From: Nitrospirota bacterium
GTDB taxonomy: Bacteria; Nitrospirota; Thermodesulfovibrionia; Thermodesulfovibrionales; JdFR-88
NCBI GenBank assembly: GCA_021789735.1
Contig: JAJYJB010000009.1
Coordinates: 1-45,854, forward strand
Reading direction: 5' to 3'
Length of the DNA stretch: 45,854 nt
Part shown: one piece after another, positions 16,291 to 24,640 of the stretch
Position numbering within the stretch: position 1 is the first letter of the stretch
How the letters are laid out: each line of letters begins with the position of its first letter
Notes under the pieces: generated by a model
What the model saw: only the letters and a program-made list of their open reading frames with translations
The model's database searches: none
Told to the model about the DNA's origin: nothing
Made by a program: the position numbers and the translations under genes

Positions 16291-17745
16291 TCAGGAGATG
16301 TGGGCCTCTATATTCATCTTTTTCATTTTTTCCACGAGCGTGGTCCTGTTCAGGCCCAGGAGTTTTGCGGCCTTGCTCTTTACGCCGCCCGTTTTCCCGA
16401 GCGCCTGAAGGATGAGGTCCCTTTCCATCTGCTCAACGGCCTTTGTAAGGTCCATCCCGGAATCGGAAAGGCCGGCAGCGGCCAAAGGCCTTTCTTCTTT
16501 TTCAGGCGTGCCAGGCCCCGCAGGGGCCGCTTCCTCCACGGGCGTGCAGACAGGCCTGGTGGTGGATGCCTTCATTGCCGTGTAGAACTTGGCAGGCAGG
16601 TCGGAAACCTCTATTGTGTCCTTGGAGACAAGGATGGTAAGCCTTTCGAGCAGGTTCTCAAGCTCTCTGACATTTCCAGGCCAGTGATATCCGAGCAGGC
16701 ATTCCATCGCCCCCGGCGAGATCTCAACGGACTCTCTCTTCCTCTTTTTCACAAGCTCCTTTTTGAAGAAGTCCACGAGCAGCGGTATGTCCTCCACTCT
16801 TTCCCTGAGCGGGGGCAGGTGGATGGGAATCACATTCAGCCTGTAATACAGGTCTTCCCTGAACTTGCCCTCCTCTATCGCCTTTTCGAGGTCCTTGTTG
16901 GTGGCGGTGACTATTCTTACGTCCACCTTGATGGTCTTGCTGCCTCCCACCCGCTCGAACTCCTTCTCCTGGATGACCCGGAGGACCTTCCCCTGAAGGG
17001 ACATGTCCAACTCGCCTATCTCGTCCAGGAAAAGGGTGCCGCCAGCGGCAAGCTCAAAGCGGCCTATACGCGTGTTCAGCGCCCCTGTAAAGGCGCCTTT
17101 CTCGTGCCCGAAGAGCTCCGATTCCAGCAAGTCCTTGGGTATGGCTGCACAGTTGAGCGGCACAAAAGGCTGCTGCGCACGCGAGCTGTTGAAATGTATG
17201 GTCTTGGCGATGAGCTCCTTTCCCGTGCCGGACTCTCCGGTGATGAGGATGGTGCTGTCTATGTCGAATATCTTCTCAATCATTTCATAGACCTGTTGCA
17301 TCCTCGGAGAATCGCCAATGAGGCCCTCAAACCTGTATTTTTTTCTCAGATGCCTCTTGAGCATCCTGTTCTCGTTCTGAAGCTCGGAAACCCCGATGCC
17401 CCTTTCAACGACCATCATGAGCTCATCCAGCACGAACGGCTTGGTGATGTAATCGAAAGCGCCGAGCTTCATGGCCTCCACCGCCGTCTGGACGGTCGCA
17501 AAAGCCGTCATAACGATGCACGGGGAGGATATTTTCAGTTCGGCCATTTTCTTAAGAAGGTCGATGCCCCCCATATCGGGCATCATCAGGTCCATCAGGA
17601 CAAGGTCGAATTTTCCGCCCTTAAGGACGTCAAGCGCCTGGAAGCCGTCCGAGGCCGTGGCCACCTTGAACCCTTTGCCACGGAAAAAGATGTCGAGGGA
17701 ATCCCTTATAAAATCGTCATCGTCAACGATAAGAAGGTGTTTCAT
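16291..17745 (-). CDS. FlrA/FleQ-like sigma-54 response regulator
   Basis: NtrC-family activator of 484 residues: receiver (1-120, acidic DDDD at 8-11, phosphoacceptor D52 in [10 protein letters not shown]), AAA+ domain (about 140-380, [23 protein letters not shown]), a linker rich in Pro/Glu/Ala (about 400-440) and a Fis-type helix-turn-helix ending [20 protein letters not shown]. The RTTLVEKM ending is the pattern seen in FleQ/FlrA. Unlike many FleQ proteins the receiver keeps its phosphoacceptor, and a hybrid kinase gene sits 93 bases upstream. It precedes a consensus sigma-54 promoter, suggesting it is the master activator of the following operon. No ribosome site is visible before the ATG. 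Confidence 0.82.
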   Translation of the reverse strand: MKHLLIVDDDDFIRDSLDIFFRGKGFKVATASDGFQALDVLKGGKFDLVLMDLMMPDMGGIDLLKKMAELKISSPCIVMTAFATVQTAVEAMKLGAFDYITKPFVLDELMMVVERGIGVSELQNENRMLKRHLRKKYRFEGLIGDSPRMQQVYEMIEKIFDIDSTILITGESGTGKELIAKTIHFNSSRAQQPFVPLNCAAIPKDLLESELFGHEKGAFTGALNTRIGRFELAAGGTLFLDEIGELDMSLQGKVLRVIQEKEFERVGGSKTIKVDVRIVTATNKDLEKAIEEGKFREDLYYRLNVIPIHLPPLRERVEDIPLLVDFFKKELVKKRKRESVEISPGAMECLLGYHWPGNVRELENLLERLTILVSKDTIEVSDLPAKFYTAMKASTTRPVCTPVEEAAPAGPGTPEKEERPLAAAGLSDSGMDLTKAVEQMERDLILQALGKTGGVKSKAAKLLGLNRTTLVEKMKKMNIEAHIS

Positions 17746-17756
17746 CTACGCAACAT

Positions 17757-17785
17757 ACTAAAACACCGAAAAGCTAAATGTCAAT
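17757..17785 (-). promoter_or_regulatory. Possible sigma-70 promoter of the FlrA-like gene
   Basis: A perfect -35 TTGACA (17780-17785) forms half of a TGTCAA-TATT-TTGACA palindrome (17780-17795). The -10 is ambiguous: TTTAGT with 17-base spacing (17757-17762) or TAGTAT with 19. Transcription would start only a few bases before the ATG at 17745. The palindrome over the -35 is a candidate operator. Confidence 0.45.
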
Positions 17786-17838
17786 ATTTTGACAAAAAAG
17801 AAAAAACCTTGTTTTGAAATGAAGAATTTTTTATTTTT

Positions 17839-20481
17839 TTATTTTCCAATGGCCCGCTGAAGGACCTCCGCCAGGTCCTCGACCCTGTAAGGCTTGCAGA
17901 TGGCGCCCTTGAACCTGAACTCCCCGTAATTTGAAAGTATCGGGTCTTCAGAATAGCCGCTGGAGGCGATGGCCACCGCGCCGGGGTTTATCTCAAGGAG
18001 TTTTCCGACGCATTCCTTTCCGCCCATGCCACCCGGTATGGTGAGATCCATGATGACCGCCGCATACGGTGCTCCGGCAAAGAGGGCCCTTGAATAGGTC
18101 TCGATGGCATGGGCGCCATCCGGCGAGAGGTCCACCTGGTAACCAAGGTCCCCGAGCATCCTGGCCGCCACATCCCTTACCATCTCGTCATCGTCCACAA
18201 CGAGTATCCTGCCCTTCCCGCCTATTCCCCCGGCGCGGCCGTCCGGTCCGCCCCCGCCGGCTTTTTCTGTGGAGATGGGCAGGTAGAAATAAAAAGTGGC
18301 CCCCTCGCCGTACACGGACTCCGCGCTTATATATCCTTCATGCTTTTTTATTATGGAGTAGGCCGTGGCCAGCCCAAGCCCGTTGCCGCACTCCTTCGTT
18401 GTGAAATAGGGGTCGAAGATGCGCGGGAGTATGTCGCCATGTATGCCTGTGCCGGTATCGGAAACGGAAACCTTGACGTATTTCCCCGGTTTTAAAGGCA
18501 GGTTGCCGGAAGGCCCGACATCCATCTTTTCCACCCTTACCGATATGACGCCCCCCACGGGCATGGCCTGGTTCGCGTTTATGAGCAGGTTCTGCATCAC
18601 CTGGCTTATCTGGCCCTCGTCTATGCTCGTTTCAGGTATGTCCTCCGGGACCATATAGACGCACCTGACCCCGGGCCCCTTGACCGCAAAATCCACGTTC
18701 TCCCGGACAAGGTCTGCGATCGAGGCCATTTTTTTTACCGGTCCGCCGCCTTTTGAGAACGTAAGGAGCTGGCGTGTAAGGTCCTTTGCTCTAACAGAGG
18801 CCTTCTCAGCCTTATCCAGCCTCTCTCGCACCTTTTCGCCGGTTGCCATTTTGGCAATGGATATATTGCCTATTATTGCGGTAAGGATATTGTTGAAGTC
18901 GTGGGCTATGCCTCCGGCCAACACCCCGACGGACTCCAGCTTCTGGATCTTGAGGCGCTCTTCCTCCAGCCTCTTTTTTTCGGTTATGTCATTGAACACG
19001 AGCACCTTCCCGATGATCCTGCCGCTTTTTTCGCGTATTGGAGCGCGCCTGTATTCGATCACGCTCTGCCCGCCGCTGCGCGCCTTCAAAAAAGCGGTCT
19101 TTACGGCAACGGGGCCGGCTTTTTCGTCCGTATCGGCCGCCTGTCCGGGCCATGCCGCCTGTCTTGCCCCCTCTATATCGAAGACCTCAGTGATGCTCCG
19201 GCCAATTGCCTCCTCATGGTTCCACCCGGTGAGGTCTCCGGCCACCTTGTTCATCAGGAATATCCTGCCCTCGTTGTCGGTGGTTATGACGCCGTCCCCG
19301 ATGCTCCTCAAGGTCACGGAAAGCCGTTCCTTTTCAGCGGCAAGCGCCTCCTTTGACCTCTCATTGTCCGTGATGTCCCTGCCAACCCCGGCTATCCCGG
19401 CTATCTGCTTGCGGGCGTCAAGGATGGCCTTGAAGGTCCAGGCGAACCAGCGCTGCCCGTTTTTCGTCATGACCCGGTTCTCGACATATCCGGTGTGGGG
19501 CGGCCTCAAGGTTTCCGCAAGGGAGTCAAGTGTGCATTCGCGGTCCTCCTCCATGACGAAAAAGTGCAGATGGGTCCTGAGCAGCTCTCTTTCTTTTTTC
19601 CCAAAGACATCGCAAAAAGAGGGGCTTGCGAAAAGGAACCCGCCGTCAGTGTCCAGTTTCACTATTACATCGCTCTGGTTTTCCACCAGGAGCTGATATT
19701 TTTCCGTCTTCTCCTGCAAAGCAGCATAAAGGCCCGCTATGTTTATGGCCGCCGCCGCATGGCTTGCGAAAAGCCTGACTATGGCCTTGACCTGCCCGCC
19801 CATCGCCTCCTTTTCCCTTTTGAACACGGTAAGACAGCCTATGATCGCCTCCTTGCTTTTAAGCGGAATGGCAGCCGCGTAATGAAAGCCTTTGTCCATG
19901 GCCAACCTTTCAAGGGACTCAAACCCGCACGTTTCAAGGCACTCCAGTATCTCGTCCCTTATTACGGATTCGATCACAAAGTTGTCCTCGGGCTTCAGGC
20001 TGGACGGCACGCTCTGCAGGGATTCCTCTTCCAGGCCGGCACAGTCCTTGAAACACATTACACCGCGTTCGTTGACAAGCCAAAGTACGGCCGCATCCGC
20101 CCAGCCCAGGGACAGGGCTGACCCGGTTATGGAGGCGGCCAGTCTGTCTATATCCAGGGACTGAAGGTTCTTGGCGTTCTCATCGTGCAGCCTTATCAGC
20201 CATTTTATGTCCTCGTTCTGTTTTCTGATTATCTCGTCCGCATCGAGGCCATGGGAGGGGACGGCATGGGCCCCGGAGCGGCCCGGGTCTTTTTCCGGCC
20301 TTTTGCCGCCTTCTGAAATGTTTTTTTGTTTTTGCTCCGCATGATTTCGGGACGTCCCGGAGCGCCCGGTCAAAGGGGCCGCGAGATAAATAAAAAACCT
20401 CTTCAGGGACCCAAGTGAACGTGAAAACGGAAAAACCTTTTTCTCTTCCTTGCCGTCCATCATCGCGCTTTGAAGCAACAT
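17839..20481 (-). CDS. GAF-PAS-PAS hybrid histidine kinase with C-terminal receiver
   Basis: Cytosolic sensor of 880 residues. Order: charged N-terminus (1-80); GAF domain (about 105-250); two PAS domains (about 262-375, ending in VGRDITDNE, and 385-500, ending in VFNDITEKK); HisKA with H527 in GGIAHDFNNIL; HATPase_c (about 615-740, NLLINANQAM, GTGIHGD, GNGLGLA); receiver (about 755-880) with DDD at 763-765 and acceptor D812 in AAVIMDLTIPGG. The receiver could act in phosphotransfer or feedback. It lies just upstream of the FlrA-like activator gene, its likely partner (inference). The start may be the ATG at 20463 or 20460, because a TATAAT box abuts the ATG at 20481. Confidence 0.85.
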   Translation of the reverse strand: MLLQSAMMDGKEEKKVFPFSRSLGSLKRFFIYLAAPLTGRSGTSRNHAEQKQKNISEGGKRPEKDPGRSGAHAVPSHGLDADEIIRKQNEDIKWLIRLHDENAKNLQSLDIDRLAASITGSALSLGWADAAVLWLVNERGVMCFKDCAGLEEESLQSVPSSLKPEDNFVIESVIRDEILECLETCGFESLERLAMDKGFHYAAAIPLKSKEAIIGCLTVFKREKEAMGGQVKAIVRLFASHAAAAINIAGLYAALQEKTEKYQLLVENQSDVIVKLDTDGGFLFASPSFCDVFGKKERELLRTHLHFFVMEEDRECTLDSLAETLRPPHTGYVENRVMTKNGQRWFAWTFKAILDARKQIAGIAGVGRDITDNERSKEALAAEKERLSVTLRSIGDGVITTDNEGRIFLMNKVAGDLTGWNHEEAIGRSITEVFDIEGARQAAWPGQAADTDEKAGPVAVKTAFLKARSGGQSVIEYRRAPIREKSGRIIGKVLVFNDITEKKRLEEERLKIQKLESVGVLAGGIAHDFNNILTAIIGNISIAKMATGEKVRERLDKAEKASVRAKDLTRQLLTFSKGGGPVKKMASIADLVRENVDFAVKGPGVRCVYMVPEDIPETSIDEGQISQVMQNLLINANQAMPVGGVISVRVEKMDVGPSGNLPLKPGKYVKVSVSDTGTGIHGDILPRIFDPYFTTKECGNGLGLATAYSIIKKHEGYISAESVYGEGATFYFYLPISTEKAGGGGPDGRAGGIGGKGRILVVDDDEMVRDVAARMLGDLGYQVDLSPDGAHAIETYSRALFAGAPYAAVIMDLTIPGGMGGKECVGKLLEINPGAVAIASSGYSEDPILSNYGEFRFKGAICKPYRVEDLAEVLQRAIGK

Positions 20482-20510
20482 ATTATAAATAATAAATTTT
20501 TACTTTTAAA
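20482..20510 (-). promoter_or_regulatory. Sigma-70 promoter abutting the hybrid kinase start
   Basis: The minus strand has TTTAAA (20505-20510), 17 bases, then a perfect TATAAT (20482-20487) touching the ATG at 20481. Transcription would start near 20475, after that ATG, so translation probably begins at one of the tandem ATGs at 20463/20460. Confidence 0.55.
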
Positions 20511-20626
20511 GCGGAAAAGAAAAAGAGGGTTAAAACCCGAACAAAGAACCGCCGTGGATACCTTGATATCATTTTCCCATGGGCTTTGGCCGGCACTGTC
20601 CGCGCGCCGGCACATAGGGACGGGGG

Positions 20627-21262
20627 CTAGACCCCCTTTTTGTCCGGACCGAATATGTACTTGTGCGTCTGGAGATTGAATATCGTGTCCAGCCTGTCCT
20701 GGATCATCCAGTTGGCCAGCTCGGAAGGCTCCAGGAGGCCAAAGGCCGGCGAGAAAAGGACCTTGCTTCTTTCGCGCAGCCTGTACTCCCTAATGAAATC
20801 CTTGACCCACGCGTAATCCTTCCTGTCCACGATAACAAATTTCACTTCGTCCGAGGGCTTCAGGAAGTCAAGGTTCGATATGTCAAAATCTTCGGACATG
20901 TCGCTTGCCGGCGTCTTTACGTCCATTATGATGACCGCCCTGGGGTCCACATCCTTGATGCTGAGGCTCCCGTTGGTCTCTATCAACACCCTGTGCCCCT
21001 CGTTAAGGAACTTTTCCACAAGGTGGAACACCCCCTCCTGCAAAAGCGGCTCGCCCCCCGTTATGGAGATTAGGTTAACTCCCACTATGGAAACCTCGTT
21101 CATTATCTCCTGCTCGGTCAACTCGGTCCCTCCCGTATAGGCGTACCTTGTATCGCAATAGGAGCACCTGAGATTGCAGCCAGAGAGCCTTATGAAAGTG
21201 GATAGCTGCCCGGCAAAAGTGGACTCGCCCTGGATGCTGGTGAAAATCTCGCAAACTTTCAT
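20627..21262 (-). CDS. queE: 7-carboxy-7-deazaguanine synthase QueE (radical SAM)
   Basis: Radical SAM enzyme converting 6-carboxy-tetrahydropterin to 7-carboxy-7-deazaguanine in queuosine/preQ0 synthesis. From the ATG at 21262 it has 211 residues. It opens with the QueE hallmark CEIFTSIQGEST and carries the CX3CX2C cluster motif in GCNLRCSYCDTRY (C29, C33, C36), then ITGGEPLLQ and the C-terminal VIVDRKDYAWVKDF region. The reading frame extends 15 codons upstream to a TTG, but that part is not conserved. No other queuosine gene is in the window. It stands alone, divergent from the H+-ATPase gene. Confidence 0.92.
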   Translation of the reverse strand: MKVCEIFTSIQGESTFAGQLSTFIRLSGCNLRCSYCDTRYAYTGGTELTEQEIMNEVSIVGVNLISITGGEPLLQEGVFHLVEKFLNEGHRVLIETNGSLSIKDVDPRAVIIMDVKTPASDMSEDFDISNLDFLKPSDEVKFVIVDRKDYAWVKDFIREYRLRERSKVLFSPAFGLLEPSELANWMIQDRLDTIFNLQTHKYIFGPDKKGV

Positions 21263-21324
21263 CGTACTTAAGATTAAATGAATCGCGCAAAAAAGCTCAA
21301 CTGGCAAAATAAGGCTCAGAAACC

Positions 21325-21366
21325 GCCTTCTTTGGCGGCGCGGCTCTCCGGCCCGTCAAAGAAGGC
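21325..21366. repeat. Large inverted repeat between queE and the H+-ATPase gene
   Basis: A 14-bp arm at 21325-21338 is complementary to 21353-21366 with a single G-T wobble, around a 14-base loop; an internal CCGCC/GGCGG hairpin competes with it. No T-run follows on either strand. It lies between two divergent genes upstream of both promoters. A binding site or structured RNA is possible; I cannot assign it. Confidence 0.5.
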
Positions 21367-21416
21367 CCCACCGGCCTGAATCCTATAAAAACTTCAAAAC
21401 CTATTAAAAATTTAAA

Positions 21417-21447
21417 TTGTACATTCCGCCGGAAAATCGAATAGAAT
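21417..21447 (+). promoter_or_regulatory. Possible promoter and leader of the H+-ATPase gene
   Basis: TTGTAC (21417-21422) and TAGAAT (21442-21447) are spaced 19 bases (18 if TGTACA is used). Transcription near 21454 would give a leader of about 75 bases containing a small GCCAC/GTGGC hairpin (21477-21495) before the ribosome site. Confidence 0.4.
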
Positions 21448-21529
21448 ATGCAATTCAGGTAGTTCCGGGCTTGGGTGCCACACAGGGGGAGTGGCGGCTT
21501 AATCCGATTTCTCTAACAGGGGGTTTTAA

Positions 21530-23974
21530 ATGGCAGAAATGGCAGCAAAGAAGGAAGTGGCGCAGGAGCATGTTGGTCTGACCACGGAACAGGCAAACAA
21601 AAAGCTCCAGGAGTTTGGACCTAACGCAGTCGAAGAGGAAAAAAAGAACCCAGTAGTGGAGTTTCTCAAGAGGTTCTGGGGCCCGATTCCGTGGATGCTC
21701 GAAGCGGCGGCCGCTCTCGAGGTCGTGGCCGGCATAGCAAGCCATGAATGGGTAAAGTACATAGAAGCCGCCGTTATTATGGCGCTGTTGATATTCAACA
21801 GCATAATGTCGTTCCTTCACGAAGGGCAGGCGCAAAAGGCCCTTGAACTTCTGAAACAGAGGCTCGCCGTAAAAGCGAGGGTCTTGAGGGACGGCAACTG
21901 GACGATGGTCGACGCGAAATATCTTGTGCCCGACGACCTTGTCCACCTGAGAATGGGCGATTTTGTTCCCGCCGATGTGAAAATTCTGGACGCCAATATT
22001 CAGCTTGACCAGTCGGCCCTTACCGGGGAATCGCTCCCCGTCGAGGCCGAGATGGGCAGTGTCGCCTACTCCGGCTCGGTAGTGAAGAGGGGCGAGGCCA
22101 CTGGTGTCGTCGTCGGCACCGGAAAAAACAGTTTCTTCGGCAAGACCGCGGAGCTCGTGAAGATAGCAAAGACCAAGAGCAACCTGCAGAAGCTGATTTT
22201 CACGATAGTAAAATACCTCATGATCGGCGATGCCGCGCTCCTGCTGTTCTTCCTGGGTTACTCATTGTTTTACGCTCATTTCGCTCCTATCGACACGATC
22301 GTCTTCGTGCTCGTCATCCTGATAGCGGCGATCCCGATAGCGCTTCCCGCAACATACACGCTCTCGACCGCGCTGGGCGCCGTTGAGCTGTCCAAGAAGG
22401 GTGTTTTGACGACCAAGCTCTCGGCAATAGAGGAAGCCGCCGCCATGACCCTGCTTTGCTCCGACAAAACCGGCACGCTGACCGAGAACAAGGTCATACT
22501 GGAGGACGTTACTCCGGTGGGCGAGCATACAAAAGAGGAACTCCTGAAATATGCGATGATGGCCAGCGACGCCAGGAGCCAAGACGCCCTTGACGACGCC
22601 ATCTTCAAGGTTGCGGCCCCGCTGAACGTAAAAGAGGAGGGCAAAAGGGTCTCCTTCACGCCTTTCGACCCGGCCATAAAGAGGACCGAGGGCGTTTACG
22701 CCGTGGACGGCAAAGAGGTCATGGTCTGCAAGGGGCAGCCCAAGACGATATGGGGCCTTACACAGGGTGGAAAAGACTCCGACTACAAGCACCTGGACAT
22801 TGAAAGAAGCCTCGCGACCAAGGGGGAAAGGGTCCTCGCGGTCGGCGTTAAAAAGGACGACAAGTGGGACTTTCTGGGCTTCCTTGGCTACATGGACCCG
22901 GAGAGGCCGGATTCCAAGCCGCTGGTCCACGAGCTGCGCAACATGGGCGTGAGGACCATCATGCTTACCGGCGACACCGCCATAACGGCAAGGACCATAG
23001 CCGGCAGGCTCGATATCGGCGACAGGGTATGCGAGAGGGCGGAGTTGCTGGAGCTGAGCAAGAGCAAGGAAGGCGAGAAAAAGCTCGCGGACTTTGACGT
23101 CTTCGGTGGCATCTACCCCGACGACAAATACAACATAGTGAAGGCGCTTCAGGACGACGGCTATATCGTCGGCATGACGGGCGACGGCGTGAACGACTCT
23201 CCCGCGCTTAAGTCGGCCGAGGTGGGCATCGCTGTCTCGGGCGCAACCGACGTCGCAAAGGCCGCGGCCAGCGTGGTCCTTACCGACCCTGGCCTTGCCG
23301 ACATCGTCTCCGCCGTCAAGACAAGCAGGGAGATATTCCAGAGGATGGCGACCTGGGTTTTGAACAAGATCGCCAAAACCATCGAGATATCGCTCTTTAC
23401 GATCCTGGGCGTGATCATCCTGAATTTCTTCTACCACACCCCGCCCGGCGAGTCTTTCGTGATAACGCCTCTGCTGGTTATCCTTCTGCTCTTCACGAAC
23501 GACTTCGTGACGATGTCCATTTCGACGGACAACGTGAAGTTCTCGCAGAAACCCAATCACTGGAAGATAAAGAACATGGTCATGGGCTCGGTCCCGATGG
23601 GTATAATGCAGCTCATCTTCTCGTTCGGCGGGCTCCTTCTGTTTAAACACTTCGACTTCCCGATCGGACAGATACAGACGCTCGTGTTTCTTATAATGGT
23701 GTTTACCGGCCAGGGCGTTCTGTACCTTGTCAGGACCGGCGGTTCTTTCCTCAAAAAACCCTTCCCGTCAAAGTATATGCTGACGGCCACCATAGCGGAC
23801 TTCATAGTGGTGACGCTGCTTTGCGCGCACGGGATCAAGGCTGGTGGATCGTATCTGATAACGCCGGTGCCCTTAAAGGACATCGTGACGCTCTTCGGGT
23901 TCGGCGTTGTCTACCTGCTCTTTATGGACTTCGTAAAGATAGGTATATTCAAGATGTTCGACGTCAGGCCATAA
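21530..23974 (+). CDS. P-type plasma-membrane H+-ATPase (P3A type)
   Basis: ATP-driven cation pump of the plasma-membrane proton-exporting subfamily. The 814 residues have an N-terminal cation-ATPase domain with GLTTEQANKKLQEFGPNAV, actuator TGES (165-168), the membrane motif PIALPAT (269-275), phosphorylated D312 in CSDKTGTLTEN, and hinge motifs MLTGDTAITA and TGDGVNDSPAL, with about ten membrane helices in the usual 4+6 pattern. The long C-terminal autoinhibitory domain of plant/fungal pumps is absent, as in archaeal and bacterial homologues. GGGGG lies just before the ATG. The gene stands alone with its own promoter and a strong terminator. Codon use is strongly biased towards C/G-ending codons, suggesting high expression. 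Proton export is the family function; Na+ or Mg2+ transport is less likely. Confidence 0.9.
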   Translation: MAEMAAKKEVAQEHVGLTTEQANKKLQEFGPNAVEEEKKNPVVEFLKRFWGPIPWMLEAAAALEVVAGIASHEWVKYIEAAVIMALLIFNSIMSFLHEGQAQKALELLKQRLAVKARVLRDGNWTMVDAKYLVPDDLVHLRMGDFVPADVKILDANIQLDQSALTGESLPVEAEMGSVAYSGSVVKRGEATGVVVGTGKNSFFGKTAELVKIAKTKSNLQKLIFTIVKYLMIGDAALLLFFLGYSLFYAHFAPIDTIVFVLVILIAAIPIALPATYTLSTALGAVELSKKGVLTTKLSAIEEAAAMTLLCSDKTGTLTENKVILEDVTPVGEHTKEELLKYAMMASDARSQDALDDAIFKVAAPLNVKEEGKRVSFTPFDPAIKRTEGVYAVDGKEVMVCKGQPKTIWGLTQGGKDSDYKHLDIERSLATKGERVLAVGVKKDDKWDFLGFLGYMDPERPDSKPLVHELRNMGVRTIMLTGDTAITARTIAGRLDIGDRVCERAELLELSKSKEGEKKLADFDVFGGIYPDDKYNIVKALQDDGYIVGMTGDGVNDSPALKSAEVGIAVSGATDVAKAAASVVLTDPGLADIVSAVKTSREIFQRMATWVLNKIAKTIEISLFTILGVIILNFFYHTPPGESFVITPLLVILLLFTNDFVTMSISTDNVKFSQKPNHWKIKNMVMGSVPMGIMQLIFSFGGLLLFKHFDFPIGQIQTLVFLIMVFTGQGVLYLVRTGGSFLKKPFPSKYMLTATIADFIVVTLLCAHGIKAGGSYLITPVPLKDIVTLFGFGVVYLLFMDFVKIGIFKMFDVRP

Positions 23975-24013
23975 GCAGAGTATCCCGCCGGCTTTCAAGG
24001 CGGGAACAGAAGC

Positions 24014-24058
24014 AAAAAAGAAAGCGCCGGTCACAAAAAAACCGGCGCTTTCTTTTTT
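24014..24058. terminator. Bidirectional terminator between H+-ATPase gene and coaD
   Basis: An 18-bp perfect stem (24014-24031 with 24041-24058) around a nine-base loop has a GC core (GCGCCGGT) flanked by A-runs on one side and T-runs on the other, so it works on both strands for these convergent genes. A second small hairpin TCCCGCC/GGCGGGA (23983-24005) precedes it. Confidence 0.92.
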
Positions 24059-24070
24059 TATGAAATTGAC

Positions 24071-24640
24071 TTATTTACAGCTTTTGATCGCCTTGTATTT
24101 CCTCTTCAGGGCCGCCTCCACGTTCCTGGGCACAAGCCCTTTCACGCATCCCCCGAAAAGGGCCACTTCCTTTACCATCGAGGAGGTCAGAAAAGTGTAT
24201 TCGGCCGAGGGCATCAAGAAGACGGTCTCCACCCTGGCATCGAGGCTCCTGTTCATCAGGGCCATCTGGAACTCGTATTCAAAATCAGAAACTGCGCGCA
24301 GCCCCCTGATAATGGCCTGCGCTCCGGCCCGCCGCACGTAATCCACAAGAAGGCCCTCGAACGCCTCTACCCTGGCCCTCTTTGTCCCCCTTATAGCTTC
24401 ATTTATAAGCGCCAGGCGCTCCTCGAGCGTGAAGGCGGGCTTCTTTTTGTGACTTGGAGCCACCGCAATTATGACCTCATCGAATATTCCAAGCCCCCTC
24501 GAAAGTAAGTCCAGGTGGCCGTTTGTCAGAGGGTCGAATGTGCCAGGCAAAACTGCCCGTTTTATATTTTTTGTTTTCCCGCTGGCTTTTGCCTTTTCGA
24601 TCGCGCGGGCTTTCACCGCTGACCGGGGTTTTTTATTCAA
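24071..24640 (-). CDS. coaD: Phosphopantetheine adenylyltransferase CoaD
   Basis: Transfers AMP from ATP to 4'-phosphopantetheine, the penultimate step of coenzyme A synthesis. In 189 residues the nucleotidyltransferase motif is PGTFDPLTNGHLDL (32-45), with the substrate-binding IIRGLRAVSDFEYEFQMALMN and the closing PSAEYTFLTSSMVKEVA. A 25-residue Lys/Arg/Ala-rich N-terminal extension precedes the usual ~160-residue enzyme. The TTG start at 24640 overlaps the rsmD stop and has AAGGAGG just upstream, supporting this start over a GTG eight codons later. rsmD-coaD adjacency is common in bacteria. Last gene of a long minus-strand operon. Confidence 0.94.
   Translation of the reverse strand: MNKKPRSAVKARAIEKAKASGKTKNIKRAVLPGTFDPLTNGHLDLLSRGLGIFDEVIIAVAPSHKKKPAFTLEERLALINEAIRGTKRARVEAFEGLLVDYVRRAGAQAIIRGLRAVSDFEYEFQMALMNRSLDARVETVFLMPSAEYTFLTSSMVKEVALFGGCVKGLVPRNVEAALKRKYKAIKSCK

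Noticed and set aside
16198..17817. A 539-codon open frame on the plus strand opposite the FlrA-like gene
   Set aside because: The protein has no recognisable domain and is the antisense shadow of a fully conserved NtrC-family gene in a GC-rich genome.
22262..23650. A 462-codon open frame on the minus strand inside the H+-ATPase gene
   Set aside because: Its sequence is His/Arg/Val-rich shadow of the ATPase frame, without ribosome site or domain.
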